This document shows, piece by piece, positions 12,695-24,785 of a stretch of 64,000 bases of DNA. This stretch comes from Aquanectria penicillioides (taxonomy: Eukaryota; Ascomycota; Sordariomycetes; Hypocreales; Nectriaceae). Numbering within the stretch: position 1 is the first letter of the stretch; each line of letters starts with the position of its first letter. The translations under genes were made by a program, and so were the position numbers. Location: contig PYIU01000009.1 in the NCBI GenBank assembly GCA_003415625.1, positions 1,426,001 to 1,490,000 on the forward strand, written 5' to 3'. The notes under the pieces were generated by a model. That model saw only the letters and a list, made by a program, of their open reading frames with translations, had not been told where the DNA came from and searched no databases.

Positions 12695-14206
12695 AAACAG
12701 CACATACATATACATGCATCTGTTCTGGCCGTTTTCGTTTTGTCATAGAGAAGTTTTGTTGAACAGGCGCAACCTGACCTGACCTACCTACCTGTATAGT
12801 ACATGGTACCGCCTTTTGCAATATTCTTTTTTACTGTCATCATTAGTTCATAGATACCTCAGCGTGTGTTGGAAGAAAAAAAGAGTCGGAGAAACGGAGC
12901 AAGAAGAGACGGTTTGATTTATTTTGTCCTCAACACGTCCAAAATAAAAAGACATCATCGCCAAATATTCTGTTTTTGCAAACCACCCAAAAAGAAGAGA
13001 AGAAAAATCTAGTCATGAACTTTCCAAAACGTCTACGCGAAGTGCCAGCCTGCCCCCTTTTCTATGTTCTGCCTTTTGCCCTTCCATGAGCCCCCCCCTT
13101 ATCTCGGCTCTGAGCCCATATAACGCGACACGCATCACTGCGTGGAGTGGTTGTCGGGTGGTGCTCGTATGTTGTGTGGTGCGTGCTCGCTCGGTTGTGG
13201 TTTTTTTTTTTTTTTTTCTGCTTGCACTGTTGGGTTTTGTTGTGCGAGGCGACTGGGCACCACTCGCTCTACATCTGCTTACCCTGAACCTCCGTTCCGA
13301 CGCGGATGTTCGTAGGCGATGTTTGAGATGTGCGTTTATGATGCAACGATATATAAATAGAGGACCAAGCTGAAGTACACGGCTTCACCATCCCCCTCGT
13401 ATTTGCCGTAAGCGGACGTCGGCGTGCAGCTGTTTCGTCTAGCTGACCCTGGCTTGCATCTGGGTTGCCCATACCGAGTCAACCATATGCTTGGCCTATT
13501 TAGCTTTCCATTACATCGTGATAGATCTACACTGTCCTTCTTGGTCGAGGGGTCTCCATTTACAACAAAGAAATCTCTTGGGCGTTGCCGTCAAACCCGG
13601 TACAACACCGCCTCCCTATATGCACTCGATTCCGATCGTTCCGTGAGCGTGGATCTCGTATTGCTGTCGATCCAAAAGCCAGCCACGACGTGGCCACTAA
13701 CGAGAGAATATGTGGTGCGACATGACCTGACATGTAAACTAAGAAGGCCTTGGAAACCCCACACAAGATACACATTCAAGCGAGCCTAGGGTAGGATAAG
13801 GCAAAAATTGAGAGAATGGCCTCTTTGAGCCTTGGCCTCTATTCCGAGGGGAGTCTACTCCCTGAAAGTTCGTATCATATGCCCTGCCCTTCGCATCCAA
13901 ACCTTTCGGTCAGACACCGTCTGAGTGAAGTTCCGCACCGAATCCAACACCATAAGAAGGCCACCAACTCCGGAACGCCTCCGTAGTGAAATACAAAAAA
14001 CCAAATAAAAACTGCAACGGACCCATCCTAACCGGTCTCTGACAAAATGCTAATATACAATGTCGAGGAAGTAGAGCCTTGAATCGCTTCAAATCTGGGG
14101 CAACTCGCTATAGCTTCTTCATCTCCTAAACCCCCTTTCCCTTTTCTATCATGTATGAGACCCTGAATCGTAATTCCGGATTCTCTTCTCGTTTGGCTGT
14201 AGTATT
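12695..14206. other. Convergent 3' spacer, 1.5 kb
   Basis: Between the ends of the copper ATPase and the glycosyltransferase. Holds a run of 17 T at 13201-13217 and a TATAAATA at 13352 with no gene after it. No supported coding sequence. Confidence 0.55.
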
Positions 14207-16127
14207 TCATTGATTGATGTTGCCACGAACTGGATTCGTGATACTTCTCCCATTCCTCGTAGACGAGACCCCATGGCTTTTCGAGGTCTCGTTGACCGCG
14301 CGTAGAAATTGGTCCGGGGCCTCACGGGGCCGCCTCCTGAATTGCATCGTTTGCTGGTGCTGGCTGTGGTGGATTTTCTCCGCCCAAAACATCATGTTCC
14401 CATTCTTTGCATAGGAATCATAGTTAACCCACTTTCCACCATCTTCATCTGACCAGGCACCGCCCAGTTCGTCTCTCAGGTCTTGAGAATTAGGGTACGA
14501 CATGTGGGGTACCCAATAGCGGCCTTCGATGGGCTCTTCGGAAATGCGATCATTGGCCTGCAACTTTTTGACTGTGGCTTTGAGGAGAGACCGAGCGTAA
14601 GGGTAGAACCAAAACTTAGTGTACTGTTCCTCAATGATGTTTTTGTCTCCGGTAACGTGCCATAGCGCCCAAATTTGCTTGGTGATGAAGTTGGTGCCCA
14701 GGGCAGCGTTGCGGATCCATCCGTGGGACGTGCTGCCGGGGTGGGCACCATGAATTTCATCATAAATGTTGCTCAATGAAGTCCGAACTTCATCTGGCAT
14801 TTGGATCGTATACGGCTTGAACTTATCCTTCTCTTCGAACATGTCCCGGTCCATCATCATTGTCGGATTCTCTCCCTGGAAAGTAACCCAGTCGTTGAAT
14901 GGCTCGTAACCGGCCTTGGTTTGGAACATGGCTGACTCGTACTCGATTCCAACGTGGAATTCCACCTCTTCAGTCTTATCCCACACCGGGGGATCCCAGC
15001 GATCGTGTGGGCCTCCTTCAACCCTACCGTTGTTGGACATCTTTAGAGATCGGAAGTATTCTTGTCGACCCCATACATTGGAGAGGTAATACTGATCTGA
15101 CTCCTTGAATTCGAAAGCAGGGTCGTAACTGTTTAGAATTTCATACATGGTTGCATCAATGTAGTTTCGCATCTCCTTGGCAGGGCCAATCAGAGTCCCT
15201 GAGTTGAGCCACTTGGGGATAAGAAAGACCATGTTGCCATTGTTGGTATTGGGTCCAAATGCGTTGGAGGGAAGAGTAGATTCAGGGATAGCCCAGCAAC
15301 GCGGGGCTCGCCAGTCGATGGGCCAGCAGACCTTGTCCGCGCCGAAGTAGAGGGTGGTCTGGAGCCCTTTCTTATGAAGCTCGTCAACAGTGATGTTGAA
15401 ACGCTCGGCATTTCGTGCATTTTCGTTTTCGACAACCCGGAAATACCTCTTGAGCATGATTTCGGCAGGGAGCTGCATGATGACATCGTAGCCATCGACG
15501 ATGAGCACAACATCATCATCTGCTTCGGGACCGAGCCTGCGGAGGTAGCGCTGGATGGCGTGCAGCTTGGCGAGGTGAGTTTGGGCAGCATTGAGGAGAC
15601 CTTTTCCGTTCCAACCCAACAAAGCAGGGACCGGAAAGCGGTTCACAGCGCTGGATACAAGGTTGAAACAAAGGCGGCGGTTCTTGCCGCTGGCGGGGAT
15701 TAGGTAGTGAAATTTGGATGTCTTGATGTCGCCTGGGACAGCCGGCGGCTCGGAGTTAGTTTCGTCGGGCTTGTCACTCTGCTTGCTTTCAGATTCGGGA
15801 GTCTTCGCAGGCTCGGATGCCTGTGTGGCTGTTGAGAGAATTTGAGAGTTTTGGGATTCCTCTAAATTTGTAGGCTTAGTCTTGGTCGAGCCGTGGTCTG
15901 GTATGATATTTTTTAGGCGACCCTGGAATTGAGAAAAGAGATTACAGTCAGTGACGATCAGAGTGGCCCTGTGCCAAGATGCACGGATTTGGAGGCAGGG
16001 AGTGCGAGAGGAGGACTAAACCTACACTGTCTAATGAGGGCGAGGAGTAGAAGATGATGATGAGGAGGAAGACAAAGCCAATGGTGATGAACAATGTTCG
16101 CCGTTGGGGCGAGGTTGGGCTCAACAT
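14207..16127 (-). CDS. Type II membrane glycosyltransferase, PLOD/procollagen-glycosyltransferase-like
   Basis: Two exons, 16026-16127 and 14207-15922, joined in phase 0 across a 103-nt intron (donor GTAGGT, branch CTGAC, acceptor TCCAG), encode 605 aa. Exon 1 is a short basic tail and one membrane anchor (RRTLFITIGFVFLLIIIFYS), giving type II topology. A Ser/Glu/Lys-rich stem of about 90 residues follows, then a globular domain beginning FHYLIPASGKNRRLCFNLVS. The acidic motif VDGYDV (Asp 177, Asp 180) sits where the metal-binding DxD-like motif lies in PLOD and collagen glycosyltransferases. NNGNMVFLIPKWLNSGTLIG and SDQYYLSNVWGRQEYF match the same fold. Fungi lack collagen, so the acceptor is unknown; Golgi action is inferred from topology. 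Usual ATG-only prediction would miss exon 1, because the first in-frame start after it is a GTG. Confidence 0.85.
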
Positions 16128-19100
16128 GACGACAGCCGCGAACCCGGCGGGCTCCTGTCAAACGGAAGGCGTGCTGGATGTTGGAGAGAGCGATAGCGAT
16201 GAGCGAGCTGAGGAATAATAAGTGGAGGGGGCAGTGACGTTTGGGTCGAGGCCTTACAGCAGGTTACGGTCTCGATTGTATATAGGAGGAGGTGTCTAAG
16301 AGGAGAAGAGAAGGGAAGGAGGAGGACGAGGAGAGAAAAGAAGGAGTAGGAGGATGAGGGGCGAAAGAGCCAAGGGCATAAGAGACTCGTGCGAAACGAC
16401 GGAGGAGGGTGACTTGGAAGCGACAAAGAGCGGGGCATGAAGGAAGGTGGAGGATGAGATGCAACTCCCTTGTAAGTGTAGGGAAGGAGAGAGGCTCAAG
16501 GAACAGGGAAGGTGTCGACGAAAGTTAAGACTTAGATCAGCAAAGAGAACAAGGTACAGAAGACGAGGTCGGTCGGGCCAGCCTCCATCGAAATACAACT
16601 GCAGATGGGACGGGAAATGGCACATGGGAAGCCAAGCAGGGACCCGCGGACCCAGGTGGAGGAAACGCGTATGGGTCTTGACATGGATGGACATGGATGG
16701 ATGACATGGGAGGACATGGGCGCGGGATGTGGCTGGAACGAGGCATCTATATGCAGGATTGGCACCGTGTGCTCTTTGGAGCAGAGGTGGGCATAGCACA
16801 GGCAGAGAGGCATGGGATGAAGATTGGAGGACATCAGCTAAGCCGCCGGGGAATGGGCTGCGGTGCAGGCTTCAAGGCCTTGCAGGGCTGGCACCGGGTG
16901 CCTCTGCGAGACCCGGGGAGCAGAGAGAAGCGGAATCGAATCAAGGTCCTCACGAGCCCACCCCCATGGCCATGGCCTATGGAGCGTGGAGCATGGAGCA
17001 TGGAGGAACTGGAAGAACGGGATTGCAAGGTGCCCCCCCTGGGATAGGTTGTGGTGCGACGTGTAGGGCATCATCGTTCATATCATGTCGGCTTTCATGT
17101 GTGTTGATGGCGACAACGGGTGTAAGACGATGGCACCGGATGCAGCATCTCATCAGCCGACCCCGCCGTTGCTCTGTCGCTCTCCCCCAGGTACGTACGC
17201 GGATAAGAAGGCACTGCGTTGATCGAGCAGACTGACAAAGGCGTGAGATGTGCGTGTATGGAGAGACAAGCACCGAGTACTCCGTACCAGTGACTTGGCT
17301 ACTCCGTTTTCGCCACCGGATGCAACCCTAGGACTACAGCGTCGTAGCCATCCGCACGTCGTATTTTGTCGCCGGCCTAGTAAAGGATGCAAGCCAAGAG
17401 GGCCAAGAGGCGGCCGCAAGTGCCCTTGGCTGAACACACATGTCATCAGTGGACCGGACCTAGCAGAAAGCCACGAGCGCCTGCCTTTTTTTTCTTTCTT
17501 TCAGGTGCCCTTGAGCTTGCAATCACAGGCCGTCCTGTTCAGGTGTTGCATGATGTTGCAGGATGCTATGCCATTCAGCTTTGTTGAGTCGTGCGCGTCT
17601 TGTCCCTGAGCGCCCGAAGTGTGACGTTGGCGCCGTTTGGCTTGGCGGGCACTGCAATGGCAGGCTAGTCAAGTTGAATGTATCCATCCGCACTTACCTA
17701 CCTGGGCAGTTTGTATTTTTCCCACCGACAGACCCATGGACCCTGCGCCTCCACAGCTGAATGAACGCTGTGCCCCGGTTTCCGTCTGTCAATTCCTAGC
17801 GAACAATCTCGGCCTTTTCTGTATTGGCCTTGTGAACAGCGCTTCTAGCTGTCGTCTAGCCTCAGGTAGGGCGATGTATGGAGTAGCTTCTGTCCAGTCC
17901 CCACCGTCGTCATCTCCGTCTCCGCCGATGAGATCCCCTGTCGTTTCGCCGTGGGCGCCCAAATCCTTCTTCGAGGAGCTCAATGCCTCCTGGATCTGAC
18001 TATCTACCAAGTCTATTGCATTGATCGGTACCACCTGTACTATCAATGTACTTTGGATGATCAGATTCCATCCTCCACAGGCGTACGCGTACAGCTCTTG
18101 TTTGACAAGGGGGAGATCCAGCCATGAGCACGTCAGCACTAGGGGGACTGTTGTGCTACTCCACGAGGAGGAACAACCAAGAAAAAAAAAACAATAAAAA
18201 AACCACTCCCCAAAAAGACGAATGCGCTGAAGTTACAGTGACCTCATGCGCAAACCAAGCTCGGGGCTGTTTCCTCCGCAGCTGGCCATTGCAAAGCACG
18301 TACCGTGCCATCCCAGCATGTCTCAGTTTCCAGGTCCTGGCTCTCAGCGTCTCGCTGGGCTGACCTAAAACCTCGCATCCCACTTTTCAGCGTCCACTCA
18401 GCGTCCACAGCGCCATGTTCGTCCATGACTCCTTGATGTCAGAACCGGACGGATGCTGTGAGTGCCGATTCCCGTCATTGTCGCCCTTGGCATCTTGCCC
18501 TCTTGGCGTCTTCTTTCCCGATTACCGTGACGCCCAATGCTACTTCGCAGCGGCATTCTTGATCTGCATCAGCCGCCGTATCGAACCGCGACAACTCATG
18601 CTCCCAGCTCTGGTGCCTTGCTTACCCAGCATGGCACGCCACGCCACAAATCTCTTACTCGTCTTGATGTGATGTACTGTACCTTAACATCTCGTACGTG
18701 GCTTCCTCAACGACTCAGCTGGTATCTCACCCTGAAACGATCAAAAGTATGTTCTGCGTCCTCAAAGTCACTGCGCGGATCCCATCACAGTGTGAAACCC
18801 GGAGAGAGCACGATCGTCCTGGACTAGGAGGCAGTGGCCCTGTATCAAACATGCATTTCCTGCGGGAGCCACCTTTACTCGTCTGTCGCCCGTAAATGAG
18901 CCCCTCGCTGCAACTGACGCTGTATCAAAGTGTAAAGAAAACGAGAACTCTCCGTTAAGCTTGAAATTTGCCATTAAAACATCAAGATCTAGGTGGCTTT
19001 TGTTTTTATGTTGCTCCAGTTTCAAGAACTGGAACCAAAACCGTTGAATCCGCGTATTCCGCCGCCATTAAGATAGCTCCCGTCAATAGTTCAACGACGG

Positions 19101-20005
19101 CGTGTAAGTGCCGTTCCACCCGAGAATTCAGGCTGATGAGAGCTTTAGAGCTGCTGATCCTCCACATCTGCATGACCCCATAGGCCCCCAAAGCTTCTCC
19201 CATCAACGTACATATTGCACGCGCGCAGTGTCTGCAGCCAGCATCACAATCCCTATTATAGCACCATCGTCGTGATTGCCGCCGCGACGGCTGCTGCGCG
19301 AGCTGAGGCTTCATTTTGCCAGGGATTGGTTTTCATTTTGCCAGGGTCCGTGCATGGGGCTGCTTCCTCAGGGACGCACGGCCGTACGTATATGTACGTA
19401 CTTGCAGACCTGGGATCATTCGAAACAACCAGGGCCGCATTATTACGCAGTTCCATCGCTGCCACATGCAAATGATCTTCTATCTTGCTCACCAACTCCC
19501 CGTACTCTGAGGTCCACTTGAAGCAGTTCCCGGGCCGCATCCGCAGACGAGGGTGAGGGAGCTTCAAGATCCCTATCTCAAGGGGCCACCGACCAGCCAA
19601 GGCATGGTTCTCAACATGATATGCATCGGGCCAGGAGCCGATTACGAAGCCATCGCATGCACGCGCCATTCACACCGGGTGAACAGCTTCGTACCTGGGA
19701 CGTAATTAATTTTCCCCAAGGTTGGCACAGATGCTTACACATTGCAGAGAAAAAAAAGGGACTTTCTCACAGACTACGACTCTCTTAGCGAAATGTTCAT
19801 TTTAGGCCTCACTTGTTGGGTCTAACTGATTACGCGCGCCAACAAGGCCAATTGATTCATGAACTAACACTAACACGTATTGCGAGCCCCGACAACTAGG
19901 AGCCACCCCTTTTAGGCCTAACTTTGCAGTGTCTCTAGATATGTCAAGATTCTCATATGTGATACATTTAACTCTCCAAAGACAACCTGACGTCAGCCCA
20001 TATAC

Positions 20006-20008
<3 letters not shown>

Positions 20009-20036
<28 letters not shown>
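20009..20036. repeat. T28 homopolymer
   Basis: Uninterrupted run of 28 T on the plus strand in the gene-free spacer. It could be a retroposed poly-A tail or a slippage tract; no target-site duplication is obvious. Confidence 0.9.
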
Positions 20037-20040
<4 letters not shown>

Positions 20041-20485
20041 CAGCGCTTCATCAGATCGGATGCATGCATTCGGGAGCCGGCAAATGAGCTACGGTGCCAC
20101 CCCACCGGACCGTTGTTAATTCACCGTTATATCTGAAGCGAGAAAAAAAAAAAAAGTTCAGTTGACGACACGCACCCTGTTCACGCTCCAGGGTCCTGGC
20201 TTGACAGCTTGCTCTCTCATGGATGGCCTTTCCGCTGCCGTTACATTCGGAACTCGTAATCCACTCTTTTCGCTCTCCCGATCTCCGGCCGGCTGCTCGA
20301 CCGAGAAACTCAGGGGTGAAACTCAATCAAGACTTCGAGATGCGCTGTCTTCCGATATTGCCTTTCCGAATATTCGCGAAATTCTCTTTTTAGGCCTTGA
20401 GGTAAAGAGAAGAAAATAATTCTACCAATGGTTGCGAAAGTCGTTGTTTGGTTGTTGTTAGATGGTTGCTATCAGTATATAGTTT

Positions 20486-20503
20486 CCCCCCCCCCCCCCC
20501 CCC
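20486..20503. repeat. C18 homopolymer
   Basis: Uninterrupted run of 18 C, about 450 bases after the T28 tract. Confidence 0.9.
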
Positions 20504-21361
20504 GGAGCTTGGTGTAATTTGCTGATACATTGCTATTACGCAATTGGTCTCAGGAAACTATCTGTTCCGACCTCCTTGTCCCTCAACGGGCGCGCGGATT
20601 CCTGATCCCTCGCGGCTATGGATTGACGCCATTGACTTTGTGATTGACATCATGAGGACCGCGTCGTCCCGTGTTTGATGTGTCTGTCAAGTTGTTACAG
20701 GCAAGTGTTTCACATGACCCCTGATCCACCCTATCCAGATGATCCGAGACAAGGCAAGACTACATCACGCGGCCCACTTATTTTTCATCATCCCAACTTG
20801 CACGCGGTCACATATAAATATATTTCGTTGTGACTCGTCTAGTGCTAATCTAAGCTAAGATGGATGCCTACTTGCTCCTTCGTAACGCAATCCCTCTCCA
20901 TGTTCGCTCCCTTGACCAAGAGAGCAGGGAACAGGGACCAACCCAACTATCCCAGCCGGAGAATCTTCAAAAGACCCTTCAAAGTCAGGAGTTCCAAAGA
21001 ATATTCAATAACTTTAAATTTCAGACTCCACCTGCTTTCCATCGTCTATAGAATGCTCAACTGAGACGGACGTTAGTAACTCTGCCACTGGCAGCTGTGA
21101 AACTGAGTCCAACTCACCTAAAACTATGAAAATAAAAACAGATCATCTCAAAAGAAGAGATAATAATCAAGTTGCGATGCTGCCCCGCGATTTGCATCGT
21201 TGAAGAAGTAAAAAGGTAAAAAGGGGCCGAGGTTGTCTGGCTGCCTCGCCCATCAAAGGAAACCAAACACAGTGCAGAAAATGCCGTAAGGATGGAGGTA
21301 TCAATGAAGAAAGAAAGAAAAAAAAAATTGACAGAGAAGAAAAACGACAACAAGAGACTGA

Positions 21362-22030
21362 TTAGATGATGAGTCGGTGTCTTCTCAGAATATCCTCATA
21401 AACCTCAATCTTCTCTGCCTGAGTATTAAGAATGCTGCACACGCTGCTGTAGTGGCCTTGCAAACTCTCAAACTTGTCCTTCCAGAACCGGCGTTGATTC
21501 GTCCAGTATTCGATGTCCCTGGTTAGCTCCGAGATGCGACGGTTGGCTCCTTGGTCCACCTGCTTGGACATCTCGTGTAGTCTGAGACGAAGATCGGCGT
21601 TGTCATCGGTGAGGTGCTTGTTATCCTTCTCAAGCTTGCTGACCTTGTGGCGGAGCTTGGCTAGCTCGCGATGATGGCGAGAGTCCGAATCACCGATATT
21701 GTCGAGGGAGCAGCGAAGGGAGTGGTTTTCTGCGGAGAGGTGCTGGATTTGCTCCTGGAGCTGGGGGATAACGGCATGACTCAGGTGATGAGTTTCGGCC
21801 TGGGACACGGAGAGGCTTGTTCTCAGATTGTCGTTCTGAGCACTGTAGGCCTCATTTGCTTCCTCCAAGGCCTTGTTACGCTCCACGATGGCCTTCCATT
21901 CATCACGGCTGACTTTGTAGTAGTCGCAATGGTGTTTGTGGTTGTGATGGTGGTACGATCGGGATCGCTTGATGGTCACAAACTGTGGCCGGCCTTCGGG
22001 ATCGGTCTCAACGAAGCAGCGCCGTGACAT
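21362..22030 (-). CDS. Fungal coiled-coil protein, function unknown
   Basis: Single exon, 222 aa. It opens MSRRCFVETDPEGRPQFVTI, followed by an Arg/Ser patch and a His-rich run (SYHHHNHKHHCDYY). From about residue 40 to 190 the sequence is strongly helical with heptad spacing (WKAIVERNKALEEANEAYSA, LQEQIQHLSAENHSLRCSLD, LRHKVSKLEKDNKHLTDDNA), so a long coiled coil is expected. The C-terminal part (YWTNQRRFWKDKFESLQGHY) is aromatic and basic. The protein resembles a conserved hypothetical family of Sordariomycetes, but I cannot assign a function. The His-rich patch could bind metal; that is speculation. No signal peptide or membrane segment is present. Confidence 0.8.
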   Translation of the reverse strand: MSRRCFVETDPEGRPQFVTIKRSRSYHHHNHKHHCDYYKVSRDEWKAIVERNKALEEANEAYSAQNDNLRTSLSVSQAETHHLSHAVIPQLQEQIQHLSAENHSLRCSLDNIGDSDSRHHRELAKLRHKVSKLEKDNKHLTDDNADLRLRLHEMSKQVDQGANRRISELTRDIEYWTNQRRFWKDKFESLQGHYSSVCSILNTQAEKIEVYEDILRRHRLII

Positions 22031-24785
22031 GGTGAAAGGCTTTGGCGCGGATGTGTGACGTTGGTTAAGTGTAGGCGAGTCGGTACTTGCAAATCGTCAA
22101 AGAGGGTTGTTTGTTAAAAAGATGGACTCGACGAGTTGTTGTTGAAAGGTCGACAGCTAGTCGAAACTCAAAAGATGGATGTTGTGGGCGAGGCGAGGTA
22201 GTGTTAGGACAAAGACGAGAGATTGACTGAAAGGGAACACGGCGAGAACAAGAAGAATGTCCAGGGCAAGAGAGACTCGGGGTTATCAAGTAGTGCTTGA
22301 CGTAAAGAGTAGCTTCTTCAAGATGAGATACCGGTGACCTGGGCGTGTGTCTCGGGATGGCCTTGTCAGCGAAAGAATGATAGATGCAGAGGCACTAGAC
22401 TAATGCAGGTGATCAAAGAAGGCGGGAGGCGTTGTCCTCGAGTATAGAGAGCGCGGCTGGGGCTCGAGCGTGAGCGGGAGCCTCATACTTAAAGAGCTTT
22501 CATCTAGGCACTCGTTTTAGAGGACCGAGTCCTGGAAGGAGGCAAATGGGAGAAGAGAGCCGGCACGAGGCTGGGGCGTATGGGAGCCAAAGTGGAACTA
22601 GGTGGTGGAAGACACCATGTTGGTTGTGGCTTGGGCAGTTTAGTGTGGCTCGAAGCTTGTCAAAAAGAGTCATGATGGGGAAAGGATGGGGGCCGAACTG
22701 GGGTGGGCTAGGGAGGGGGGAGGAAAGTGTAGGAAGTTGAGGGTCAAAGTCCTGGTTGGGCTGAGGTTGTTGCGGAGAGGGAGAGAGGGAGACGTTGGTT
22801 GTCTGATGCAAAACGCGATGGTGGGATGGATAACGTATACAGAGTGGGTGCAAGGCGCGCGTGGCCCTCCATGTCTCATCAAAGGAGGTCATTCTGGGGT
22901 AGGATGGGGGACCGGGCAGAGACATGAGAAATGGGGAGACAAAGAGTGAACGGGGCGGAGACGAGAGGAGGAAGAGGAGGAGGAGGGGGAAGAGGAAGAG
23001 GGACTGTGCAACGTATAATCTGAGCCTTGTCAGATTGATAGACAAAGAGTGGAGGACGAGGCAGAGAAAGTTGGAGATGGATGGAGATGGATGGAGATGG
23101 AGATGGAGATGGAGACAAAGAGAAGGAGGAAGCTGCCGCCATATCGAAGCCACTCGGACTGTTAAAGGCCTTTCATTTGCATTGTACCTGCGCCTGCAGG
23201 GGAAACGGGAAAAAAAAAACCCAACAAAGTCAATTATTCGCGGCTAGGACAGCGGCGAGCCAAGGCACCTTGGTGACGAGATTGGCTCGGGGTGAGGGTA
23301 CGATGCAGTGTGCTCGGCAGAGCCCGAGGCACCACGATGGAGCTGGAGTTTGGGATGTCATGCATTTGCTTGCATTGGGCGAACCACGAGGCCGTGCGAG
23401 AGGTGCCATACATGTAAGTGCACCTGTTGTTAGTTACCGCAACTGGCGTGTCCTGTCCCAAGCCCATCCGGTCACATCGTCGTCCGGCCTCGCCTGCGGA
23501 AGCCTGGCAACGCGGCCATGTGTGTGGTTGTTGCGTGGTGGAGGCTCCGCCGTGTCAGCGGGTGCCCGCGTGGATGCGTGGGGTGGTGGCCGTAAAGGGC
23601 TCCCACTGGCCCAAGGAAAGGTCAAGCGACCCCTGTAGCGGGTTTACAGTGCGCAGTCGCCAACCCTCAGCGGACCGCAGACTGTGTGACCAGGCCTGCT
23701 GGTGGTAGACATGGCACACCCAGCACAGTGCTACCACCACTGTTGGGTCACCCGTCTCCAGCGGCCTCCAGCATCGCCCGTATTGTCATGTCCGTCCACT
23801 CCACCATCCCAGCTTCCCACTTGCACCCTCACCCTCTCTCACCACCACGCTGCCACGCTCTCGCAGCTCAGAGCCATCGCCCGCAGATGCTGGCCCGGCC
23901 CGGAACAGACCATCTCTCGCCACGGGACCTTGCAGCGGCACTGGCACTGCCCCGCCATGACCTACATGTAGCATGTTTGATTTGATGCCTACATGCCTGG
24001 GGTGTATCTGCCGGCCACAAGGCGGCCCATCACAATGCAAACAAGGCAGCCTGGCTGGGATCGCACTCGTCTTTGTGATATTTTGGGGACAGGGAGGGGG
24101 AGGAGGAAGGTAAGTATGTCAAAGTCCTATATTGAGGCTAGCCTCTTTGGCTTCTTGAGCAGCCTTGTCCCAGATACCACACACCTCGCTGGTCGCTGTT
24201 GACTCGGCGTTGCAGTCCACACACCTCACTGGTCGCCGTTGACTCGGTGTTGCAGTCATATATCCGTTTACTAAACCTGGTTGCTTGGTTTACGACGCCT
24301 TCACACCATCATCACTTCCCTAACCGACCCTTCACTTTGTCAATGTAACGACTTCGTAATTGTCGGCCTCCATCCTCAACAAATGCATCTGCTCCTCTGC
24401 AACCCTCCTCACTGCTACCACTTGCACTCAGCTTTAGCCTTGCCTTCACCTGATCTGGCATAGGTTGCCTGATCTTCGACCTGGCCCCCAAACTCCATTT
24501 TACTTGTGTGGCAAACGCAATAGGCTACGTACGGCTCGGCACGCAATGAGCTATTGCTTCAACCTTATGCGGTCGCATTGTGTGCATCGCAGCATCGCAG
24601 CAATTTAGATAAATGGTGGCGAACAAACTTGAACTTCTCAACTATGGAGGGCAGTTGTAACCTCGAATTCTGAGTATCCTTGTCCTTGACCCTGAACCTT
24701 TGACAACCCCTAGGACTTGTTGCTATCTCTGCTTCTCGAGCTGGAGGCATCCAATACCCTCCTTGGGCAGATTGTCTGCTACAAC
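22031..24785. other. 2.8-kb spacer
   Basis: Upstream of the coiled-coil gene. GA-rich low-complexity sequence (22900-23120), including the ATGGAG array, creates long artificial open frames on both strands. Nothing else is supported. Confidence 0.5.
23072..23115. repeat. GGAGAT/GGAT microsatellite
   Basis: Tandem GGAGATGGAT and GGAGAT units run through this interval, about seven units with small changes. Confidence 0.85.

Larger units (their letters stand above)
16128..21361. other. 5.2-kb gene-free spacer
   Basis: The first kilobase is GA-rich on the plus strand with short GGATGGA and GGAGCATGGA repeats (about 16680-17000). Homopolymers occur at 20009 and 20486. Three copies of TTTTAGGCCT lie at 19800, 19910 and 20388. 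A TATAAATA at 20813 precedes a 63-codon frame (20860-21051) with no recognisable domain. No gene is supported. Confidence 0.5.

Noticed and set aside
17789..18139. 116-codon minus-strand frame with an acidic GGDGDDDGGD stretch
   Set aside because: No homology recognised, no promoter or splice support; isolated in a spacer.
22500..23153. 217-codon minus-strand frame
   Set aside because: Translation of a GA/CT microsatellite-rich stretch; Ser/Pro/Leu/His low-complexity with no domain and no intron logic.
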